From positions 77,015 through 123,236 of the forward strand of contig NW_003143796.1 in the NCBI RefSeq assembly GCF_000003605.2: a stretch of DNA of 46,222 nt, read 5' to 3'. How positions within the stretch are numbered: the stretch's first letter is position 1; each line of letters begins with the position of its first letter. Below, piece by piece: positions 12,431 to 21,500 of the stretch. The notes below the pieces were generated by a model. It did no database searches and was not told the DNA's origin. It worked only from the letters and a program-made list of their open reading frames with translations. Source of the stretch: Saccoglossus kowalevskii. Its lineage: Eukaryota; Hemichordata; Enteropneusta; Harrimaniidae. Both the position numbers and the translations under genes were made by a program.

Positions 12431-12572
12431 GGATTCTATAGACGAAGTATTGTCAAGCACAGTACATACGAGTGTCTTCGAAAACAGTGTTGTGTCATAG
12501 ATAAATATAGCCGAAATCGTTGTGCATACTGTCGATGGCAAAAATGTCTGGAAGAAGGAATGTCAAAAGATG
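12431..12572 (+). CDS. NR1 receptor exon: second zinc finger of the DNA-binding domain
   Basis: Follows a TTACAG acceptor and ends at a GTAAGT donor, leaving phase 1. It starts with GFYRRS, the stretch just after the P-box (the usual residue is Phe, here Tyr). The four zinc ligands are arranged C-x5-C-x9-C-x2-C, as in RAR, ROR and Rev-erb; PPAR has a shorter D-box. The D-box reads CLRKQCC, so a fifth Cys lies next to the second zinc ligand. RNRCAYCR and [11 protein letters not shown] are typical of the family. The exon begins exactly between the codons for the P-box Lys and Gly, a known intron site between the two fingers in many receptors. Confidence 0.97.
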
Positions 12573-15500
12573 GTAAGTTTATATGGATATGTTTATAAGC
12601 TTTTAGGTAAGTAATTACTCTGTTGTGTGTGTGTCTGTGTGTGCGTGCATGTGTGTGCGTGCGTCCGGATTGTCATCGGCCAAATCCCAGTTATGCATCA
12701 TACGCTTTCATTCATACTACTAGATCCTAAAATCATTTTTTTGCAAATGTTCGAATCAAAAGTTGTAATAATTCATCTTTCACAAGGTTCAACTTACATA
12801 GGTCACTTATTCTATTTGTTTTATGGCATTATAATTTTACACCAGACACCAAAAACAAGGATGCATGAATCTGAGACATGCCTGGACTGATTACATTCAA
12901 ACTTCACACATACATAGTATTATACATATGCAAATCAATTTGTTTCACGATCTGATTGAAATCAAGCATTTCTGGCGGATCTTAGATGATTGAATGTCAA
13001 TCATTTTAATGTTAAAAAATCATCATAGTTAAGCATCAGCTTCTGGATCCACATCTCTGACATGTTTATGTTCAAACTGTATTACTGTGAACAAAACTAT
13101 ATATCTTAAATTTGATAACTAACAGGGACTGTGCCATGCTTGGCTTGTTTTTATTGAGTTGATCAGATCGAAATATTTCATGAAAACATTTTTTTTTTCA
13201 TAATTCAACAACTAACTGAAAAAAGTTTTCTTTTTTTCTCATACATGTAGCTGTAAAGTTTGGCAGAATTCCAAATCGTGAAAAAGAGCTTGCCATGGCT
13301 GAATTTGCTGAAAACAAGAATGATATCGAAAGCACCATTCGCAGAATGGAAGAGGAAGAACGACAGAGACGAATTGAACAGAATAAAGATCTTATTCAGT
13401 CTACTAAGCCTAATTATGTTAAACGGCCGCCACCACCTTTAATAAGTGTACCTGCTGTGTTGCCTACTTTTAAAGCCGATCCAGAAGTAATAGAAATAAT
13501 CCAACAGATAAGAGAAGCTCATTCGATGGCGTGCCCATTCAGTGAATTGAACCTCAAAAATTACACCAAACATTCTCCCAAACGGCAAAAAATTGAATAT
13601 CATAGATCACCAGAACCATTGTTTCTCTCAAGGCGAGACTATTCACCGGGTTTTATAAATTCACCAGGAGCATCATCCTCATCAAGTCAATCTTCATCAG
13701 CCGCTCCATCTCCATCAACCTCTTCTGAAGTGTCGTTTTCAGTTTCATCTCCGGAATCATTGGATTTTTCTATGGAAAATACAAAGGTGAACACACTCTT
13801 TTTTTTTTTCTTTTTTTTTTACCTGTACCTTGCAAAATATGGTCATAGCTGGATTTTTTACAGTATTAATACAGTGGAATTCTTCTCAACTTTATAGCTT
13901 TACTATTCAAAGCAGATATATTTGTATAATTTAAAATGAAAACAAATTATGAACAAAAAAAAAATTTTTTTTTTCTTCTAAGGCATTATTGCATGTGTCT
14001 GTTTGAAAACCTGCGTCTTGCAACTTTGTTTGGCAATTTTATATGACTGTTTCCGCCATGTGATTTATCCCGAAAAATCTTTGGAACTGTTAAACACATT
14101 GTTCTGAAATAGGCTTTTGTAGCATCTATTTATAATTCTAATCCCTTTGTGATTGATCACGTGGTTTAGATGTCATTTTTTCTTTAAACAGGAAGCATTT
14201 TTTTTACAGATGCCACGTTTATCTGATTATTTTGAAATTTGTCATGTTGCATCTCTATACTAAACTATTTCAGACAGCAGACATAAAATTCAAATCAATC
14301 ACAGGATTGTAAAAAAATGGATTTGTTTCTCATGTGTGCTTTAACTGAACAACTGGATATTTGGCATGTACAAATGTATAATATATGGCAACATCTTATA
14401 ATTTGTATCAGTCCCCTGGTTTGGCCGCCATCTTGGATTTCCACCAAAAATGGCCACAATTTTGGGCATTTGTTTTTCATGTGTGCTTCAACTGATCAGC
14501 TTGATATTTTGCATGTTTCCTACATGTATATGGCCATATCCTCTTATGAGAAAAATAAAATAATTTTGATCACTCACATGGTTTGGTCGCCATCTTGGGG
14601 CATTTGTTTCTCATGAATGCTTCACCTTGATCAACTTGATATTTTGCATGTATAACCAAAGCATCTTCTGAGAAAGATATCATATATATCAGTGGGTACA
14701 TATTAATGCATACTCAAGCGTCAAACTTGGACCAGACAAAGCTGTTCTGCTCTATATCATTAATTTTTATAATGGACACTGTAACTAAAAACTAGATAGG
14801 GACTTTGTCATTGACAATGACTTGTATACTATTAATGTTGTTACATTGTATTTGAGATGTATTTTATATTCTGTACGCAGTAGCAATGAAAACACAATAA
14901 CAATTGTTTGAAACCACTATACTTCAGTGTTCTCAACAGGAGAATGCTCAATCAGGTGGCTAATCTGCATATGAAAGATAATCTTAAATGAACTATTTGT
15001 CTTGTTAATTTATATTGGACACAATTATGCAATAAAAGACTATAGGGAAAACACATATATGAGCAATTCTCCGCAATTAATTACTGCAAAACTCGTGAGA
15101 AATTACTGTAAAATGTTTAATTTTGGGAATTTTGCTGATTTTTAATAAAATTCAAAGAGTACATTGTGCAAAACTTGCATATACCCAATGAAATTCAAAA
15201 ATATGTAATTGTATTCTGCGAAATGATAATAATTTACAATATTTTTTGATACTACAACCTTAAAATAACATATTCATTGAGTCATTTTATTCCCGAGATC
15301 CTGAGCATATGTTTTTCTGTGTCGCCTGTTTTGATGCCAACCTGAGTAAATAAAAATGTTAAATTAAATATTATTATTAATAAGAAAGGAATAATTGTTC
15401 ATGTTGCAGATTTATAATCCAAAGCTCCTGTAAATATATAAAATGCATATGAGACACATTACTCATGCTTCACACACAGCTCAAAAAATTGGTTTTAAAC

Positions 15501-18500
15501 TGTCAGTTTCAGCTGCCATCCTGTGCATATAGTGGTAAATTCTTTTCTATATATACAATAATAATAATACACTATAACTGAAATATGGCATGTATCTCAC
15601 TCTATGTACAACAGCTAATTCATTCATGAAAAATATCCACATATACATTGCCTACATTCTCCTAGAAAGTTGTGATCTTTCAAACTCAATGCACCAGCAT
15701 GGTATACAGGTCCCACATTGTCATATCTCCTTTCAACCTGTGTAAGCAAAATCTCAAAAACTTTTGAGCAGTTTTTAATCAAATTTATAGTACGTACAGT
15801 ACTTTGGAATAATAGGTATGCCAGAATGGCAACACCAAATGATGATAGAAATTTATAGATTTCTACTGTTTGGAATTTGACATTGATTGACCTTTACAGC
15901 AGTTATTGTGGCCTGTCTGAATACACAAACAATAAATCAGCTATTTAAAGACTATTCTGGACTTGACTTTGATTTGACCTTAACACAGTTAACACTTACC
16001 AACCCAAACTCGTTTAAATATAAACAGTCAATACCTTGACTTGACCTGAAAATTATATGGAAGTGGTCTTATCCATTCCAGTTGTGTATTTTTAACAAGT
16101 GATTAAAAAAATAATATAAGAACATTACTTTACTCAAATATTAAATATTAAAAGCCTATTTTTGTTTTAACATTTACCTCACAGTTTGGATAAAATATTG
16201 TTTTATTTCATCCAAATACATGACTCAAATAGTTGATACTCTATACTGCTGATGATGATTACGAGTTTTGACTTTTACCTTTGGACCACTAACAAGATGT
16301 CACACAATATATACATGCCTCGCTTTCTTCTAAACTTCAACAACTTTTCCTACCTTAAAACTCCAGTCTGTTTGTGATACATAGTTCTCCTGCCAGCCGC
16401 ACACAAACATCTGGTAGATACAGTGTTACAATAAACCTAATAAGTTACAACTGGAACTTTGTATGCTTTTACAAAAAACAAGTCATCTGAAGATGACACA
16501 GTCCCCACTTGTCAGATGTGATTATAGTTGGCTATGAATTATAAAGTTTGAATGTATATGTATGAAATCGGGTAGGAAGATTAAGTTGAATATCAAAAGT
16601 ATGTTACTCAAAGTTAACAGCTAGGACATCTCTATTAAATTTGGTGAAATTTGCATCAATTTTAACAAAAATTCACAATCAATTGAATATGGAAATTCAA
16701 TTGAGTCAATATTAAATAGCAAAGATATTAACAAAAATTCAAAATTAATTAAATATTCAAATTAGCTCATTAATTAATTTGAAAGTCAATATTGCATAGC
16801 ACACATCTTATATTGACAGATCAAGTAAGTCTATACCAAGTTTGGTCTCATTCGAACAATTAGTTCACAAGATATTAAGAAAAATTCAAAATTAATTAAA
16901 TATGCAAATGAATTTGTTAATGAAATTGAAACTCAATATTGCATAGCATATATCTTATATTGACAAATCAAGTCTCTACCAAGTTTGGTCTGATTTTATT
17001 ATTATTAGCTCACAAGATATTAACAAGAATTCAAATTAATAATTAAATATGCAAATGAGCTTATAATTGATTCCTTGAAAAAATAAATCAATGTGCATCT
17101 GTACCAGTGGTTACTCTGTCTTTGTACCAAGTCTCAGCAAAATCGGTCCCTGCATCTCCGAGAAATGATGATGGACACACCCAAAACTGGATTTTACAAG
17201 ATTTTGACATTCAAAATGGCCGCCAGGCAGCCATATTTTATCAAATCAGGAAATAAATCCATCTGAATATATATACCTCCACACTGTGTTCTTGTACCTA
17301 GTATCAGTCAAGGCATCTCTGAAAAATATCAATGGACAAACAAAAGCCATGATTAACAATCAAAATGGCTGCCAGTCGGCCAAATTTTATCATTTCAAAC
17401 AACGTGCATGGGTGGTCCCTTTGTCTTTGTAACAAGTCTCAACAAATTTGGTCAAGCCTTCTCCGAGAAATGACGATGGACACACAAGGGCCGAATTGAA
17501 TTTTGGTATTAAAAGTCAACCATATTTGATCGTATCAGAAAATAAATTGACATGCCACATGTATATGGTTGACCACTATGTCTTTGTACCAGGTTTCAAA
17601 AAAATCAGTCCAGCCATCTCCGAGAAATCACTCCGGATGGACGGACAAAGGCGAAACTACAACAATCATATGAACACTAAAACAAGATGCATTAATTACC
17701 GTAAAATCACTGTTTTGATCAGTTCATCATTGAAATTCAGTCTGTTGTCTCACATGATACTGTTTAATCCATTCCATTTGGAATACACCAACTTTTCGAT
17801 TTTATATATACATTAACATTTCAACCATTCAAACAACTACAAGTCTCAGAAGTTGTCTCTGTCTAGCTTCTTAATTTTTAATGATTGACTTTTACAGGTC
17901 TCGCAAGCAATAATAGCTATGATTAAAAGAATTGTGGTCTTCAGTAAAAAGTTGCCAGGATTTCGGGAACTCTTCCAGGAAGACCAGATTATTCTTCTGA
18001 AAGGTATGTTGAACTTGTTGATTAGCATACAAAGATTTTCTTAAACCATAGACAACAAGACAAAATAATAAAATTGAAAAATACATACAGCATGTTTAAG
18101 TCCAATTTTGTTACCTGTCACAAAATAAACCTGCCACAGCGTAAACTTATTAATTACTAGTCATAGCTGGTCTACCTACAAAAATAATGGTATCACCCAC
18201 CAGGTGTAAGACAGTAGAAATCACAAGCTCAGATTTGAATACTGTAGAATACTTTATTTTCGCTTGGAATTTATTTTCGCTATTTTCGCTGAAGGGATGA
18301 TTCCGTGAAAATAAAATCCAGCGAATATACTTTTTTTCCTATATTTCACATTAAACTCATGAAAAATCAGTGAAAATAAATTCCAAGCAAAACGCCCAAA
18401 AAGCATTTTCAGCGAAAATTAATTCCAGCGAAAATAAAGTATTCCACAGTAACACCCAGTTTAGTCTATACTTAGTAGTGTACTGTAGAATACTTTATTT

Positions 18501-21500
18501 TCGCTTGGAATTTATTTTCGCTATTTTCGCTGAAGGGATGATTCCGTGAAAATAAAATCCAGCAAATATACTTTTTTTCCTATATTTAACATTAAACTCA
18601 TCAAAAATCAGTGAAAATAAATTTCATACAAAACGCCCAAAAAGCCTTTTCAGCGAAAATTAATTCCAGCGAAAATAAAGTATTCCACAGTACCATCAAT
18701 TTAACTGCTAGGGATCTGTGACTTAAAGCTTGTTAGAAATTTTAATGAAACTAGTAAATACTATGTTCCTTATTTGTACTTCAGTACACACAAGTTCTTT
18801 CTAAGCTTTCTTTGATTCACTTGTATGTATATAGTGCATTATATATGACTGTTTTGATATGCAAATTGTGAACCAAATTTCTTCAATTGATGATTTTTGT
18901 GAATTGATATAAAACTCCAACTAAAGTACATTGTACTAGTACCTTGAAGATGGTCTTCAACTCCCAGATGTGTATGCCGTCTGTGCATAGAACCACATAT
19001 TTTGTGTCTTCTTCGCTCATCTTAATGGTCTTCTGACATTTTGTTATCTCTCTCTAGGCGGTGTTTTTGAGGTGTGGATGTTACAGTCATGTAATATGTT
19101 ATTGGGGGGCAGTAACGAATGTAATGACACGCCTTACAAAATTGACGACATGTCTTTATTTTGTCCGCCTAATATGATTGAAAAAATGGTTAAGGTGAGT
19201 TCATCTTCCCTCTAATCTGACCCACTTGATTAACATGCTGCATGGAAATTATTGATGATGTTAGCGTTCAGTATCAAGTTTCTACCTCCTGTGTTTCCTA
19301 GGTTGGCTGGTAGAGGGCGCCATATACGCTATATTATCAGTAGAATAAGTTGAGTTGATAATTGTATTTTGTCTTCTGCTCAACTAATTACTTTGCCTTT
19401 CGCTAAAAAAAAATGGTGTGATGACAAGCTGAAAACATGTCACAACATATTACTACATGTTTGACAGTAATACTCATTAGGTATTACGAAATATAAAACA
19501 AACAACTCATACCCTTTCTTGGCAGTAAACTTATTATTTTTCTTTATTACCTTGTAGTTTGCTGAGGGTTTCAACAAGTTTAATTTGACAGAAACCGAGA
19601 TTGCACTGGTGTCTACAGTAGCATTAGCTAATCCTGGTAAGCTTGAAATATGCATTTAATTGTCATATAACATTTGACGTGCATTTTGTGTTGTAACCTC
19701 AGCATCTTTAATTTCATACCAGACAAAAGTTCATCGAATTCATGAGTCAATTGTAACTGCAACATTTTGCAACTGGTGTAGATGTCACATATTGGCCAAT
19801 TTTTTTTTTCCAGATCGAAAAGGCCTACGGAATTCTAATCCTGTTGGCAAAATGCAGAATTCATTCCTGGAGGCTCTACAAACGGAGCTTTGCAGATATC
19901 ATGGTGTGGGAAAAGGTCGCAAACTGTTTGCTGAGATCCTTCTTAAAATGTCAGATTTAGCTGTACTCAGTGAACAACATGCCCATAATGCCAGAACACT
20001 GAAAGTAAGTTTTGTTTTGTTACTTTGCTGACTTGAAGTTTGTTTGTTTTCTTCACTGTCAACTCCTACACTGACTTTTTAATAGCAATCAGGTTTTAGG
20101 TTACTATGACAATATTTATATTTATGTGGTATTGCAAAAATTAGTATTTATATATTTTCTAGCACGTAGCACAAGAACAAATTTAAAGTGTACCACACGT
20201 TATCCTCTGGAATTATGAGTGAATGATGAACCTCTTTATTATATGCGCAACTGCGTCTTCACAAAACTGACCACCAGAAAGAAGACAAGTGTGAAAGGTA
20301 GCAGCAATATTGCAGAAAAAATTGAGATTATCTCAGGATAGAGAGTTAATTACTTGGGTCAAAAAATATCATGTGATGTGGATGGAATACCGCAAAATAT
20401 GACCACAGTTAAACATTAGGACACCACTGATAATACAGTTGCACAAATGATGAGAAGTAGTTTTGATTTGGGGGTAATTTTATTGAACAATGCTTATGAA
20501 TCCTTATGCTAATTTATGCCAATTAGCATGCTTATGTACCTCAGTGGATATGCATTAGCAGTAATTATTGTTTAAAATTGAAAGAAATATTATTTAATAT
20601 CCTTTTAAAATAAACATAGTCATTATTAACCTTTTCACCACCAGTTCCCTCTTTTCATCACAAATTCACAAAATAGTCCTGTTTATAGTCTGCACTTTGT
20701 TTGATTGACTCAAATTTTGGTTGTTTGCTCCAAAACAAGGGTTCATTTCCAGAAATATTTAAGAATATAAGAATATAAATGCAGAATAATTCAGACGAGA
20801 ATGTCTTGTGGTGAAAAGAGTATTTATTGCACTATGCACGTAATTGTTATCCTGTCCAATAATAAAAAGGGTATCATGGTCATGTGATTATGTTGTATAA
20901 GGATAGACTTAAGGCAGAAACCTACTAATAATTTTTGAGAAAGTTGGTCATATATCACATGACAATGTTCACTGGTTTATTATGTAAAATCATAGCGGAC
21001 AACAAAAAATATCCAATCATTTCCTCAATTTGCGATATGATATAATATTACTGTCATATAAACCCATTGTTAGAAGCATTATAATACTGAAAAATGCAAC
21101 ACTATCCACGAAAATTAGGATGTTGACTCCCAACATTTTATATTGCCTGGCAGTACAAATTATTGCAAAATGAATAAATTCTGGGTGTTTGCACTCATGA
21201 GTGTGCTTCTACCTTAACTAGAACACCACTTCAAATTCTTGCTATTTTGCTGGGCAAAAGGTTTCATAAAAAAAAGTCTAAGAACAAATGAAAAGAGTGG
21301 GTACCTGAACTAGTTGCTGACTTTGTGATTTCCTCATAGGATTAAGCTTTACTCCAGCAGCTAGATTGAATTAAAACATTTCAAAACTCAAAGTATATGC
21401 TGTCTTTATTAAAAATCGTCTAATTGGAGACGGTATTCATCTAATTGAGAGTATAATGGATAACACGCATGAAATTAATTTATCTGGTATTTTGTTAGCT

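Noticed and set aside
14317..14616. 99-codon open frame
   Set aside because: Repeats itself with the tandem units of a Helentron-like element.
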